From Bdellovibrionales bacterium (lineage in GTDB: Bacteria > Pseudomonadota > Alphaproteobacteria > UBA9219): 20,385 bases of DNA. The stretch spans positions 1 to 20,385 of the forward strand of contig JBAZRW010000018.1 of assembly GCA_041662785.1 (NCBI GenBank), in the 5' to 3' direction. A program made the translations under genes and the position numbers. Shown piece by piece: positions 1 to 8,020 of this stretch; the first letter of the stretch is position 1, and the number at the start of each line of letters is the position of its first letter. The notes beneath the pieces were generated by a model. The model saw only the letters and a list, made by a program, of their open reading frames with translations, ran no database searches and was not told the DNA's origin.

Positions 1-1
1 G

Positions 2-154
2 CTCCTTCGCTCACTGGAAAAACAAGGTCAAAATACATCGAGGATTGAAGAAGGATCGGCGGAGAAAAATGATCAGCTTTTTGCTCTCAAAATCGTGAAT
101 CTACCCACACCTTTTGATCATTATGCCTTATATTTCAATGAGTTACGGCATTAA
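2..154 (+). CDS. C-terminal part of an unrecognised protein, cut by the left edge
   Basis: A reading frame is open from the first bases of the window to a TAA at 152-154, giving about 50 residues and no start codon inside the window. The peptide is mixed and charged, beginning around SLEKQGQ and ending NELRH, which looks more like protein than random translation. Its segment NLPTPFDHYA is encoded by a 30-base sequence that recurs inverted at the right end of the window. I recognise no family. A second frame is open from base 3 to about 101, so the frame choice is not certain. It converges on the yggU-like gene, and an imperfect hairpin follows 16 bases downstream. Confidence 0.4.
   Translation, partial: LLRSLEKQGQNTSRIEEGSAEKNDQLFALKIVNLPTPFDHYALYFNELRH
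98..127 (+). repeat. Left copy of a dispersed 30/31-base repeat
   Basis: This copy starts AATCTACCCACACC and ends GATCATTATGCC. It matches the reverse complement of 20260-20290 except for one T: four T here, five there. The match stops sharply on both sides. Here it lies inside the partial coding frame. No further copy was noticed in the window. Confidence 0.8.
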
Positions 155-169
155 CTTTGAGCGGAAGGC

Positions 170-201
170 GCCCGAGAGGTACAATCCCACGCTCTTCGGG
201 C
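170..201 (+). terminator. Imperfect hairpin, possible weak terminator
   Basis: GCCCGAGAG (170-178) can pair with CTCTTCGGGC (192-201), leaving one bulged base and a 13-base loop. A run of seven T follows at 214-220, twelve bases after the stem. That distance is long for a classical intrinsic terminator. If functional, it would end the plus-strand partial gene. No T run follows on the minus-strand side, so it does not fit as the terminator of the yggU-like gene. Confidence 0.3.
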
Positions 202-280
202 TGAGAATCGATGTTTTTTTGCTAACCCGTTGATAACGAATAATATCGGTTCTCGGTTTCTGAGGGGCTGGAAAAGGGGT

Positions 281-607
281 TTATTTCTCGCTTATCCACG
301 CCATCAACCGCTGCACCAAAGTGGGCGCATCGCCCTCAACCAAAATCCGTTTAAGTCGCCCTGTCGCGCCAGAGCCAAGCGTCACGGCAGAGGCCTTGAC
401 ACCAAGCCCCTGCGCCACGGCGTCAAGAATGGCCTTGTTCGCCTTCCCCTCCACAGCCTGAGCCGCAACGGTTACCTCCAGCGCTTGCTGGCCTTCGCCA
501 ATATCGACAAAGCGTGCGCCACGCACTCGACGCGCCGCTGGCCTTGCCTTGACCATCAGGCCAAGACCGCGTTCGGTTATTGTGAAAGCCTCTGCGCCCA
601 GCGTCAT
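281..607 (-). CDS. DUF167/YggU family protein
   Basis: This is a small basic protein of 108 residues with the DUF167 pattern: a core strand region near residues 18-30 (VKARPAARR), the signature VEGKANKAILDAVAQ near residues 52-66, and a conserved GxTGRLKRILVEG-like end near residues 79-93. Family members are about 100 residues, so it is full length. The family's biochemical role is not established, and I assign none. The ATG is preceded by a purine-rich AGGGGGCAGG. It is the last gene of the lipoprotein-lysA-DUF4175 unit and starts 15 bases after the DUF4175 stop, so it is probably cotranscribed. Confidence 0.85.
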   Translation of the reverse strand: MTLGAEAFTITERGLGLMVKARPAARRVRGARFVDIGEGQQALEVTVAAQAVEGKANKAILDAVAQGLGVKASAVTLGSGATGRLKRILVEGDAPTLVQRLMAWISEK

Positions 608-622
608 CCTGCCCCCTCTCGT

Positions 623-2608
623 CTATTTTTCGGGGGCCTTGGCGGCCAAAGAACGCTTGATTTGGTCGGAAAGCGTCAAGAGCGTGTTTTGCAGGAGAGC
701 CAAGGCTTCTTCTTGCCGCGTTCCAGCTTCCTTCATTTCCTTCTTTTGCAGGGAAACCGCAGCACGGCGCATCGCCTCAGCCGCCGCTTTTGTTTCTTCT
801 GTTGACAGTGTCGTTTGGCCTATAACCTCACGCAAAGCCGCCAACAAAAGCTGTTGCTGCGCAAGGGCGCGCGCGACCCCCGTCGCAAGAGCCTTGTGCT
901 CCTTGTACAAGACAGGATGCACGGTTAACAGGGGAGCACTTTCTTCATTAAGGCTTTTTTGTCCTCGCACCAACGCGCGAAGCGCCGAAATTTGTTGTGC
1001 TAACTGGGCTTGCGCCGGCGTTAAGTCGGGCGGCGTCGTCCTTAGATTTTCAATTTGTTTTTGCAGGCGGGCCAGTTGCTCTCGCGCTTCGCTCCCGCTT
1101 CCCTTTTTTAAAAGCACCCCGATCTCACCCAACCGGTTTTGCAAATCTTCGGGATAAAGCATTTCCTGAGCGGTTGCCAACGGCCAATCAAGCTCTTGCA
1201 ACGCGGGGGGCTGACGGGCGCGTTCGGCCTCCAAGACATCAAAATAATGTGTCATCGTTTCCTGTAAACGAAGCCAATACATCATAGCCTCATCCGCCAG
1301 AGGCTCCCGCATAAGAGCCAAAGATAAATCACGTTCGGCTTCGGCAAGATCGCCACGCGCCCGCCCCATATCGCCCTCTTCCAACCGCAAGGCCGTTTGC
1401 CATAAAAGGGGGGCCAGAGAAGCCACCGTCTCTGGCGTTGGTGAAAGCACCAGCCGCACCGCGCCCGCACGTAGCGCCATCATCACAACCTTGTCGCCAT
1501 GATAAAGGCCCTGTTGCCGCGCAATGCCCGCCATAATATTGGCGGCCTCATCCCGCAAGGGAATATCAGGCTGCCCCAAAAGCTTTTGCCGCTCTTCGAT
1601 AAGGGCCCGCGCAAAGGGATTGTGAAACGTGCGCGTCGGCAGCGCCAGAACCTTGGGAAGACTTCCGGCCCTGTGCCCCGCCCCATCCGTCGCGATAAGC
1701 TGAACCGTAACGGGCAATCCCGCCCACGGCAAAGAGGTCAAATCAATATAACTTGCCGTTTTGATCTGCTTGGCGGCGGGTTGCTCTAACGGAATCTCGA
1801 TAGGTTCTGTCGGCATGCCCTTTTGCGCCGTTGTCGGCGCAAGTCGAACAGAAACCGTCTCAACGCCGTAATCGTCGCGTGCCTCATAGGCAAAGCGAAT
1901 GGATTTCCGTACCGTCAATTCGGGGTCTTCCGTCAAGCTGATCTGCGGGGGCTCATCCGGCTTGATCTCAAGCGACCAAAGACCCAAGCGTCTCCAGCCG
2001 CGCCATAAAAACAGCTGAAGCGCTTTTTTCTGCGAAGCCATAGGAACAACAAACGACTTGATCGCCGCGCCCTCTTCGGCAATATCCAGCTTTTCTTCCT
2101 TCCCATTAAAATGGGCGGTTAAAACCTCTGGCACGCCCTGCCAACTGATCTGAAGCAAGCTTCCTTCTAGCACCTGAACGGGGCCGCCTTTGCCACTCAA
2201 TTGCTCGGCGGGAACGTGCGCATAGGAAGGCGGCGTGACCCAAGCCTTAGCCGCGGGCGAGGTGACCCCACCCCAACAAGCGCCAAAAGCAATCAACGCC
2301 GCAATGGGCAGAAAAAACCGAAGGTGCGCGCGATGCGACCAAAAGCCCAAAGCGCCGCGCACCGCCTGCACAACCCATATCAGCCAAAGCGCCGCCGCCA
2401 CCCCATGCAAGGGAGCATAAAGAAAAGAAAAAAGTCCCAAAGACCACAACAAGCCATAGACGGCCAGCATAAGAACGGGAACCCGAAGCGCCCGCAAAAT
2501 ATCGCCACGCCACGTCTGGTGCGCCGCAAGGTCATCATACAAATGCGCCAAACGATTCCGGCGAGAGGCAAGAAACTTGCGAAACTTTTTGCGATCTTTA
2601 CGCGGCAC
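623..2608 (-). CDS. DUF4175 (TIGR02302-type) membrane protein
   Basis: This is a 661-residue protein of the alphaproteobacterial DUF4175 family. Three hydrophobic segments lie at about residues 43-63, 68-85 and 97-114. A large extracytoplasmic part follows, with an Ig-like stretch around ISLTEDPELTV and the phrase FAYEARDDYGV typical of the family. The C-terminal half is helical and rich in Glu, Gln and Arg, probably coiled coil. As I recall, family members are often longer (around 800 residues) with a Gln/Gly-rich tail that is missing here. The start is GTG and overlaps the end of lysA by 11 bases, implying translational coupling. The function is unknown; the lysA linkage and topology suggest an envelope role, which is inference. 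Confidence 0.85.
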   Translation of the reverse strand: MPRKDRKKFRKFLASRRNRLAHLYDDLAAHQTWRGDILRALRVPVLMLAVYGLLWSLGLFSFLYAPLHGVAAALWLIWVVQAVRGALGFWSHRAHLRFFLPIAALIAFGACWGGVTSPAAKAWVTPPSYAHVPAEQLSGKGGPVQVLEGSLLQISWQGVPEVLTAHFNGKEEKLDIAEEGAAIKSFVVPMASQKKALQLFLWRGWRRLGLWSLEIKPDEPPQISLTEDPELTVRKSIRFAYEARDDYGVETVSVRLAPTTAQKGMPTEPIEIPLEQPAAKQIKTASYIDLTSLPWAGLPVTVQLIATDGAGHRAGSLPKVLALPTRTFHNPFARALIEERQKLLGQPDIPLRDEAANIMAGIARQQGLYHGDKVVMMALRAGAVRLVLSPTPETVASLAPLLWQTALRLEEGDMGRARGDLAEAERDLSLALMREPLADEAMMYWLRLQETMTHYFDVLEAERARQPPALQELDWPLATAQEMLYPEDLQNRLGEIGVLLKKGSGSEAREQLARLQKQIENLRTTPPDLTPAQAQLAQQISALRALVRGQKSLNEESAPLLTVHPVLYKEHKALATGVARALAQQQLLLAALREVIGQTTLSTEETKAAAEAMRRAAVSLQKKEMKEAGTRQEEALALLQNTLLTLSDQIKRSLAAKAPEK

Positions 2609-3881
2609 GGAGGATCACCATCCAATCGGGGATGGTCTCCCACCCCATTTGCTCGGCCACCGCGATACGGCGGCGTATCACGGCATGCCGCGCACCCGAC
2701 ACAAGAACCTCGGGGATCAAGGGGCGACCATTATAAGTAGAAGACATCGCGCTGGCATACGCGCCCGCCTGCATGATGGCCAGCAAATCGCCTGCCTTAA
2801 GTTGATCGGACAACAGAAATTGATCACCAAAGGAGTCGCTGGTTTCGCAGATAGGGCCGACGACAGAGACAGGACTTGACGTGCCTCCCGTATTTTCGCG
2901 CACGCTGATAATTTCATGACGCGCGCCATACATGGCGGGACGCACCAGATCATTCATGCCAGCATCCACGATAAGGAAGGTCTTGCCTTCCGTTTCCTTG
3001 ACGTGGACGATGCGCGTGACCAAGACAGCCGCATCGCCGACAAGCTTGCGCCCAGGCTCAAACGACAGGGCGCACCCCAGCGAACCCAAAACATCATGGA
3101 CAATCGCAGCATAATCAGCAAAAGGAGCAAGCGTTTGCCCATCATAGGAAATGCCAACGCCACCGCCCAGATCCAGCCTCTCGACCTCAATCCCTTGCGC
3201 GCGCAAAAGCCCCACGACCTCGGCCAAGCGCTGATAGGCAAGGCGAAACGGCTCATAGTCTTTAAGCATCGAGCCAACATGCGTCGTCAGGCCCTTAAAC
3301 ACACAGTGGGGGCTGGCGAGCAGAAGCGCCAAGGCGTTGCCCAGATGATCAAGGCCAATGCCAAATTTAACACCCTTGTGCCCCGTCGAGATTTTTGCAT
3401 GCGTCTTGGCGTCAACGTCTAAATTAAGCCTAAGCGACACGGGAGCAACCTTACCCAAGGCCTTGGCCACTTGATCGATAAGGCGAAGCTCGGACAAGCT
3501 TTCCGCGTTAATCTGTAAAATACCCGCCAGAAGCGCCGCCGCGATGTCATCGCGTGTCTTGCCAACGCCAGAAAAAACGATCTTTTCAGGCGGCACACCG
3601 CCCGCCAAGGCACGTTCAAGCTCACCCGCCGAAGTCACATCCGCCCCCGCGCCGCATTCTGCCAGAATACGGATCACCGCCAAATTGGCGTTCGCCTTGA
3701 CCGCGTAATGAACCGTAGCGTTCAAATCCGCAAAAGGCTTGGCAAACAGGCGATAGTTGCGCTGCAATTGTTTGGCGCTGACGCAATAAAAAGGCGTATC
3801 AACCTCTTCGGCAATCTCCACCAAAGGTAGAGCCTCGGCACATAAAACACCATTGCGGTAGGCGTATACCGATTTCGTCAT
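2598..3881 (-). CDS. lysA: Diaminopimelate decarboxylase
   Basis: This PLP enzyme of the alanine-racemase-fold group IV decarboxylases converts meso-diaminopimelate to L-lysine and CO2, the last step of lysine synthesis. It has 427 residues, the usual length. Visible motifs are HYAVKANAN with the PLP-binding lysine at residue 62, the glycine loop LDLGGGVGISY, the phosphate-binding EPGRKLVGDA, and CETSDSFGDQ carrying the substrate-site cysteine donated to the partner subunit. DAGMNDLVRPAMY near residue 300 is also typical. The ATG overlaps the stop of the upstream lipoprotein gene as ATGA, and the 3' end overlaps the DUF4175 gene. A small lipoprotein just before lysA is a common proteobacterial arrangement. 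Confidence 0.97.
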   Translation of the reverse strand: MTKSVYAYRNGVLCAEALPLVEIAEEVDTPFYCVSAKQLQRNYRLFAKPFADLNATVHYAVKANANLAVIRILAECGAGADVTSAGELERALAGGVPPEKIVFSGVGKTRDDIAAALLAGILQINAESLSELRLIDQVAKALGKVAPVSLRLNLDVDAKTHAKISTGHKGVKFGIGLDHLGNALALLLASPHCVFKGLTTHVGSMLKDYEPFRLAYQRLAEVVGLLRAQGIEVERLDLGGGVGISYDGQTLAPFADYAAIVHDVLGSLGCALSFEPGRKLVGDAAVLVTRIVHVKETEGKTFLIVDAGMNDLVRPAMYGARHEIISVRENTGGTSSPVSVVGPICETSDSFGDQFLLSDQLKAGDLLAIMQAGAYASAMSSTYNGRPLIPEVLVSGARHAVIRRRIAVAEQMGWETIPDWMVILRAA

Positions 3882-4105
3882 GGCAAAGGATCCGTCTTGA
3901 TGTCAGGATAATGGTGAGGAAAATCACCCGCCTTGGCCTTAGAGGAGCCCCCCTCTGATTGATCGGGTGAGTCGACCGTAGGCGGCAATTTTCCGCAACC
4001 CGCTAAGGAAAATAAAAAAAAGGCACACAGAATCAAAGCGATCTTCTTGATTCGCCTGCTCTTTTCACGACCAGCACCATAAGCATGAACGATTTGGTAA
4101 GACAT
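3878..4105 (-). CDS. Small LptM/YifL-like lipoprotein
   Basis: This is a short secreted lipoprotein of 75 residues from this ATG. It has a basic stretch (REKSRRIKK, about residues 13-21), a hydrophobic core, and the lipobox LAGC with the lipidated cysteine at residue 37, followed by a proline- and acid-rich tail. LAGCGK followed by prolines is the hallmark of the small lipoproteins encoded before lysA or dapF, related to E. coli LptM (YifL). An in-frame upstream ATG at 4135 would add ten residues; neither start has a strong ribosome-binding site, and the later one leaves more room for a promoter before the divergent gene. Its stop overlaps the lysA start. An LptM-like role in the LPS translocon is inference only. 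Confidence 0.75.
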   Translation of the reverse strand: MSYQIVHAYGAGREKSRRIKKIALILCAFFLFSLAGCGKLPPTVDSPDQSEGGSSKAKAGDFPHHYPDIKTDPLP

Positions 4106-4149
4106 GGTGTATAGACTATCCCTCTCCCGCGTCATTTATTTGGGATTGT

Positions 4150-4719
4150 ATGATGTTTAAACGCCTTATCGCAAGTATCCTTTCTATCGCCCTTCTTGTT
4201 TCTTTCGGACTCATGTTTTTTTGCATGGGAGCGGCGGCTCAGGCTCAAACCCTTGTCCCCGTGGAAACACCCGTACCCCTGCCATCGACGCTGCTCCATA
4301 CCGGAAAAGGGGTCGAAACGACTCTGGCTAATGTTCTTCAAGAAAAAGGTAAGAGCCATTACTATTTGATCCATTTATGGGCGCCCTCTTGCCGCGCGTG
4401 CGTTCCTGAAATGAAACAACTGGATAAGATCCAAACGTCCTTATCGAAGCAGGGCTTTACCCTTGTATCCATCGCCCAAGATCCGAACGGAAGCTTTACG
4501 GTTCCGGCCTTTGAGCGGCGTCACGAAATCACAACCATTAATTCCTATATTGATGAAAAGGCCTCGATGATCAGAACCTTGCGTCCCGCAGGGCTGCCCA
4601 CGACCTATCTGGCCACACCCGATGGGCTGATTATTGCCTTTCACGAGGGGGCCATGGACTGGGAACATATGGGCGCGTTGAAAACGGCCTCATCCGCCCC
4701 AATCCCTAACGTTCAATAG
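4150..4719 (+). CDS. Secreted TlpA/ResA-type thioredoxin-like protein
   Basis: This 189-residue protein has an N-terminal signal peptide or anchor (about residues 4-32, ending GAAAQAQ) and a thioredoxin-like domain. The active site is WAPSCRAC, with cysteines at 81 and 84, and the cis-proline loop is GLPTTYL with Pro150. The LIHLWAPSC strand and the VSIAQDPNG segment fit the TlpA/ResA/DsbE group, which reduces or isomerises disulfides in the periplasm, often for cytochrome c maturation. No cytochrome gene is nearby, so the substrate is unknown. A second ATG directly follows the first, so the start could be 4153. It is divergent from the lipoprotein-lysA unit and its end is 6 bases from the convergent flgD end. 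Confidence 0.85.
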   Translation: MMFKRLIASILSIALLVSFGLMFFCMGAAAQAQTLVPVETPVPLPSTLLHTGKGVETTLANVLQEKGKSHYYLIHLWAPSCRACVPEMKQLDKIQTSLSKQGFTLVSIAQDPNGSFTVPAFERRHEITTINSYIDEKASMIRTLRPAGLPTTYLATPDGLIIAFHEGAMDWEHMGALKTASSAPIPNVQ

Positions 4720-4725
4720 CGCGTC

Positions 4726-5475
4726 TTAAGCGCCCGTTGTCGTGCCCGTGTTGTTGGCGGTTCCCACGGCGGCAAAAACAGACTTAATCGCCGTATCTTT
4801 GACGCTTAAATCGCCAATTTTGAGTGTCGTCGCACCAGCCGAATCCGTCTCAATGCCCGTTACAAGGCCAATGATGCGCGTATCGTCCACCGTCATCGCT
4901 TCACCCGACATATCTTTTGAAACAAGTGAGAATTTATAGGTTCCATCGGGAGCCGTTTCGCCTGAATCCAACGTGCCATCCCATGCCACGCGGTTAAGGC
5001 CCTTTGCCGTTGGGCCATTAATTTGGGCAACAACATTACCCTTGCTGTCCTGCACAGAAATGGCAACGCTGCTGGCTTGTGCTGGCAAATTATAAGCCAG
5101 CTTGGCCGTTCCACCCTGCACCACCATTTGTCCATTGGCCGCTGTCTCGACGTATTGCCCCACATAGCTCAGCAGAGGGGTGATGCCGTTGGAATTAAGC
5201 GCCGTCAGCATTTTGTCCAACTTATCGTTCGTCGCTAACTGTTGTTCGACAGACGAATACTGAACGAGTTGCTGTGTGAACTGGCTGGCGTCCATCGGCG
5301 CTGTTGGATCTTGGTTTTTTAACTGCGCCGTCAGGATTTTTAAGAAGGTGTCATAATTACCGATCAGCGTGCTTTTTGCAGCGCTGGTTGTCTCCGTCGC
5401 CGCTTTTGTGGCCGCCGTTTGTGACGCTGCATAATTACCAATAAGCGTGCTATCAGCAACAGATGAGAGAGCCAT
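4726..5475 (-). CDS. flgD: Flagellar hook assembly (hook cap) protein FlgD
   Basis: FlgD forms the temporary scaffold that caps the growing hook and guides hook subunit addition. This copy has 249 residues. The conserved N-terminal core is clear: FLKILTAQLKNQDPTAPMD then FTQQLVQYSSVEQ, residues 44-78. The C-terminal half carries the FlgD beta domains, including a strand set around GLNRVAWDGTLDSG and YKFSLVS, the fold often annotated as FLG/FlgD Ig-like. The peptide STLIGNY occurs twice before the core, at residues 9-15 and 35-41. An AAGGAG lies 6 bases before the ATG. It is the last gene of the flgI operon, 11 bases after fliK. Confidence 0.95.
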   Translation of the reverse strand: MALSSVADSTLIGNYAASQTAATKAATETTSAAKSTLIGNYDTFLKILTAQLKNQDPTAPMDASQFTQQLVQYSSVEQQLATNDKLDKMLTALNSNGITPLLSYVGQYVETAANGQMVVQGGTAKLAYNLPAQASSVAISVQDSKGNVVAQINGPTAKGLNRVAWDGTLDSGETAPDGTYKFSLVSKDMSGEAMTVDDTRIIGLVTGIETDSAGATTLKIGDLSVKDTAIKSVFAAVGTANNTGTTTGA

Positions 5476-5486
5476 GTTTTTTCTCC

Positions 5487-7139
5487 TTAAACGCGCAAAT
5501 TAACGTGACCGGGGGTCACATAGTAGGTTTCTGGCTGGCTCGTAATGGCCTCAAGGGCGGGGGCATAAGCCCCGCTATCCACACCATTGTCCTTAGACGA
5601 TCCGCCGCCTTGGCCTTGCGCAAACTGGCCTGCATTGCCCTGATCGCGCAAAGAAAATTCCATACAGCCCGCCTGTGCTTGAAGCCCCGCCTCTTGCAAG
5701 GCACGTTGCAGACTGGACGAATCTTTTTGCAAAAGGGTTAAGGTCGCCTGATTGTCGGCCACGACCGTACCCGTCACGCTTTTATCGGCGGCCACTGTCA
5801 GCTTGACCTCAATCTTGCCAAGCTCGGCTGGCTTCAGTTGGATCGTAATTTCATCAAGGCCCTCTTTAACAGCCTTGTGCAATTGAACGGCCACCTGCTC
5901 GACCGCCTGAGGCAACCCCGCTGCGCCGCCCTTGCTGACCCTCGCAGCAGAAAGCTGGCTGGCAAAGTCATAAGACCCCGCCGACCGCACGCCTTCGCCC
6001 ACAAGGGAGGGCGTGCCCGCCGTTTTGCCAGCACCGCTGACGGCTTTGATAGAGGCTCCTTCAAGGGAGTCCCCAGCCTCGTTTGCCGCCGCTGTAAGAG
6101 CTGCTGTCGCTGCACCAGCGACAGGCAACGTCGCAACCGGCATTCCCTCAACTTTAAGAAAAGCGCCCGCCGCATAAGGATCAGCGCCCTTGCCGTGTGC
6201 GCCGCCGTTTTGCCCTGAAGCCGATAACGCCACCGCGCTTTCCGTCTGCCCTTTTTTTCCAGAACTGGCCAAAGAAGCCAAATCAGCACCCAACGTTTCC
6301 GTTCCTTTTTCTTCTGCTGTAAAAAGCTTGCCGCCCTTTTTGTAATCCTTCAGCGTCAGGATATTACTAGCGATTTCCTTCATCGCGGCATTCATGCCGT
6401 CTTGCGTTGACGAGGCATCATCCCCCGCGGCCTGCTCTGGCTCAGCGCTGATTTCCTTTTGAATCTGCGCCAAGGCTGTCAGCGCTGCCTTCTGCGCCTC
6501 CGTCAAGGCATCGCTCGTCGCCGGAGTCTCGCTCTGTCCTTCGCTTGAGACTGGCTGTACGCTTCCTGTGGGGGCTGCGACGGCCTGAGCCGCCTTGCCG
6601 TCCAAAGGGACAATAGTCGCCATAAGAGACATCAGCTCATCCAGTTTATCTGAAACCTTCTTCTTTTCTTCTTGATCGTCCTCGGCTCCAGCCTCTTCTG
6701 TCGCGTCCACCGTGGCAGCGTTTTGACCCGATGTATCATCGCTTGCTGTCTGCGCATTATCTTGAGCCTGTGCGGCTGGCTTATCATCGGCGGGATCGCT
6801 TGCCTCTTTTTTAGGCGGCTGTTGGACGCTGGCATGATCCTGTGGCTTGGCTTGCGTTGGCGCGGCTCTGTCGTGGGGGGCTGTCGTCACAGAGTGAGAA
6901 GAATCATGTTCGCCTGCGCCCTGCGCAGAAACGGGGGCAAAGCTTCGCGGCGCGGGGCCTGTCGAAGGGGGCGTGTAAGCCTCAACCTCTGGTAAGGCGC
7001 TTTTTGTTTCCGCCAGCAAACTAGCAAACAAATTGCTGTTGCCCCCACACGCATCAACGCCTGCCTTAAGAACAGACAGAAGACCCGATACCGTTTTGTC
7101 AGTGATTGTTGGTGCTTTGGTTTCTGTGACTTGAGCCAT
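5487..7139 (-). CDS. fliK: Flagellar hook-length control protein FliK
   Basis: FliK is secreted as a molecular ruler and switches export specificity from hook to filament subunits. This copy has 550 residues. The first 370 or so are low-complexity and rich in Ala, Ser, Gln and Glu, as usual for FliK rulers, with little recognisable sequence. The C-terminal Flg_hook domain is recognisable near residues 405-500: VAVQLHKAVKEGLDEITIQL, then KPAELGKIEVKLTV, and a later helix LQRALQEAGL. A Gly/Gln-rich tail follows. AAGGA lies 8 bases before the ATG. Its position between the flgN-like gene and flgD, and its spacing, place it in the flgI operon. Confidence 0.92.
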   Translation of the reverse strand: MAQVTETKAPTITDKTVSGLLSVLKAGVDACGGNSNLFASLLAETKSALPEVEAYTPPSTGPAPRSFAPVSAQGAGEHDSSHSVTTAPHDRAAPTQAKPQDHASVQQPPKKEASDPADDKPAAQAQDNAQTASDDTSGQNAATVDATEEAGAEDDQEEKKKVSDKLDELMSLMATIVPLDGKAAQAVAAPTGSVQPVSSEGQSETPATSDALTEAQKAALTALAQIQKEISAEPEQAAGDDASSTQDGMNAAMKEIASNILTLKDYKKGGKLFTAEEKGTETLGADLASLASSGKKGQTESAVALSASGQNGGAHGKGADPYAAGAFLKVEGMPVATLPVAGAATAALTAAANEAGDSLEGASIKAVSGAGKTAGTPSLVGEGVRSAGSYDFASQLSAARVSKGGAAGLPQAVEQVAVQLHKAVKEGLDEITIQLKPAELGKIEVKLTVAADKSVTGTVVADNQATLTLLQKDSSSLQRALQEAGLQAQAGCMEFSLRDQGNAGQFAQGQGGGSSKDNGVDSGAYAPALEAITSQPETYYVTPGHVNLRV

Positions 7140-7160
7140 GATAAAATCCTTTTCTTTCGA

Positions 7161-7649
7161 TCAGGCCGTGCGGCTGACGGCGACGGGGGTGCAGAGGGGG
7201 CTATAGCTTCCCAATAAAAGAGGCGTTTTTCTTGGGTCGACATAGCATTCATTTGTTTTGTTTTGTTCGCGAGCGGCACTGATAATCGTTTGAACCAAGG
7301 CCTGCGTGGCCCCTATAGCCGCCTGCAAATCGGCAGCATTACGCATCGCGCTTACAGCCAAGACCTCGCCTGACCGACGAAGGCGCAAGCGCTCTTCCGT
7401 TGTCACGGTTTTTAGCAAATCCGGTTTTTGCGTCAGCGATGCTATCGAGGCGCGGTAATCACGCATCCATTTGGCTTTTTCAGCGCGCACTTCCACAAGC
7501 GCTTCAAAATCCTGCTTTTTCAAAAGATCGGTTTCCTGATCCATCACGCGCGACAGAGCCTCCATCACGCTTAAAACAGCCACGGTCAAACGCGCCCCAT
7601 CAGGGGCGTCGTCCGTTGTTTCTTTGTTGTTTTGTTGAGGCTGTTTCAT
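7161..7649 (-). CDS. FlgN/FlbY-like flagellar export chaperone candidate
   Basis: This is a 162-residue mostly helical protein with no signal peptide or membrane segment. The pattern LSVMEALSRVMDQETDLLKKQ, followed by FEALVEVRAEKAKWMRDY (residues about 26-64), fits the FlgN fold: an early helix with a conserved Glu, then a Lys in the next helix. FlgN proteins are chaperones that keep hook-associated proteins (FlgK, FlgL) soluble before export. In Caulobacter the corresponding slot in the flgI operon holds FlbY, so this may be its counterpart. The assignment rests on weak sequence similarity plus context: 22 bases after the flgJ-type gene and 21 before fliK. AAGGAC precedes the ATG. Confidence 0.65.
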   Translation of the reverse strand: MKQPQQNNKETTDDAPDGARLTVAVLSVMEALSRVMDQETDLLKKQDFEALVEVRAEKAKWMRDYRASIASLTQKPDLLKTVTTEERLRLRRSGEVLAVSAMRNAADLQAAIGATQALVQTIISAAREQNKTNECYVDPRKTPLLLGSYSPLCTPVAVSRTA

Positions 7650-7671
7650 TCTTTTTGTCCTTCTTCTTTTT

Positions 7672-7998
7672 TCAGGCTCGCGCGCCGTTCGCGTGTTCTT
7701 GCATCTGGATCATCGCCCTTGTGATGCTGCCCGTAAGACCCGAGTTCATGCCTTGCGCCATTGCCTTGCCGTATTCCTGCACCAGCAAATCCTTCATCAC
7801 GTCCTCGCCCGCGCCGCCCCCAAACATCCCATCCGTTTCGATGCCTTCCCACATGGGCTTAAGCATCTGCGCCATAAAGACAGATTCAAAATCCTTAGCC
7901 GTTTTATCAAACGCCGTTTTGGACAGCACTTTTGTCGAACCCGCCAGAACACTAGCAGTCGGCCTCATCACATCAACAGGGGCAGCGAGAGCATCCAC
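7672..7998 (-). CDS. flgJ: Rod-binding protein, FlgJ N-domain type (CheL-like)
   Basis: This is a single-domain rod-binding protein of 108 residues. The signature is plain: FESVFMAQMLKPMWEGI (about residues 37-53), MFGGGAGEDVMKDLLVQEYGKAMAQ, and a final helix with MIQMQ. It lacks the peptidoglycan hydrolase domain of enterobacterial FlgJ, as is usual in Alphaproteobacteria, where the protein is often named CheL. It probably caps rod assembly while a separate enzyme opens the cell wall. The start is GTG with AAGGAAG about 9 bases upstream. It begins 22 bases after flgI and belongs to the same operon. Confidence 0.9.
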   Translation of the reverse strand: MDALAAPVDVMRPTASVLAGSTKVLSKTAFDKTAKDFESVFMAQMLKPMWEGIETDGMFGGGAGEDVMKDLLVQEYGKAMAQGMNSGLTGSITRAMIQMQEHANGARA

Positions 7999-8020
7999 GT
8001 TCTTTCTTCCTTTCCCTGCC

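Noticed and set aside
123..233. A 36-codon plus-strand open frame starting inside the left repeat copy
   Set aside because: No ribosome-binding site, overlaps the more convincing partial frame, and has no recognisable features.
230..805. A 191-residue plus-strand open frame
   Set aside because: It lies antisense to the yggU-like and DUF4175 genes, is Arg/His-rich as expected of a shadow frame, and shows no domain.
7672..7998. Truncated flgJ lacking its muramidase domain as a pseudogene
   Set aside because: Single-domain rod-binding proteins of this length are normal in Alphaproteobacteria.
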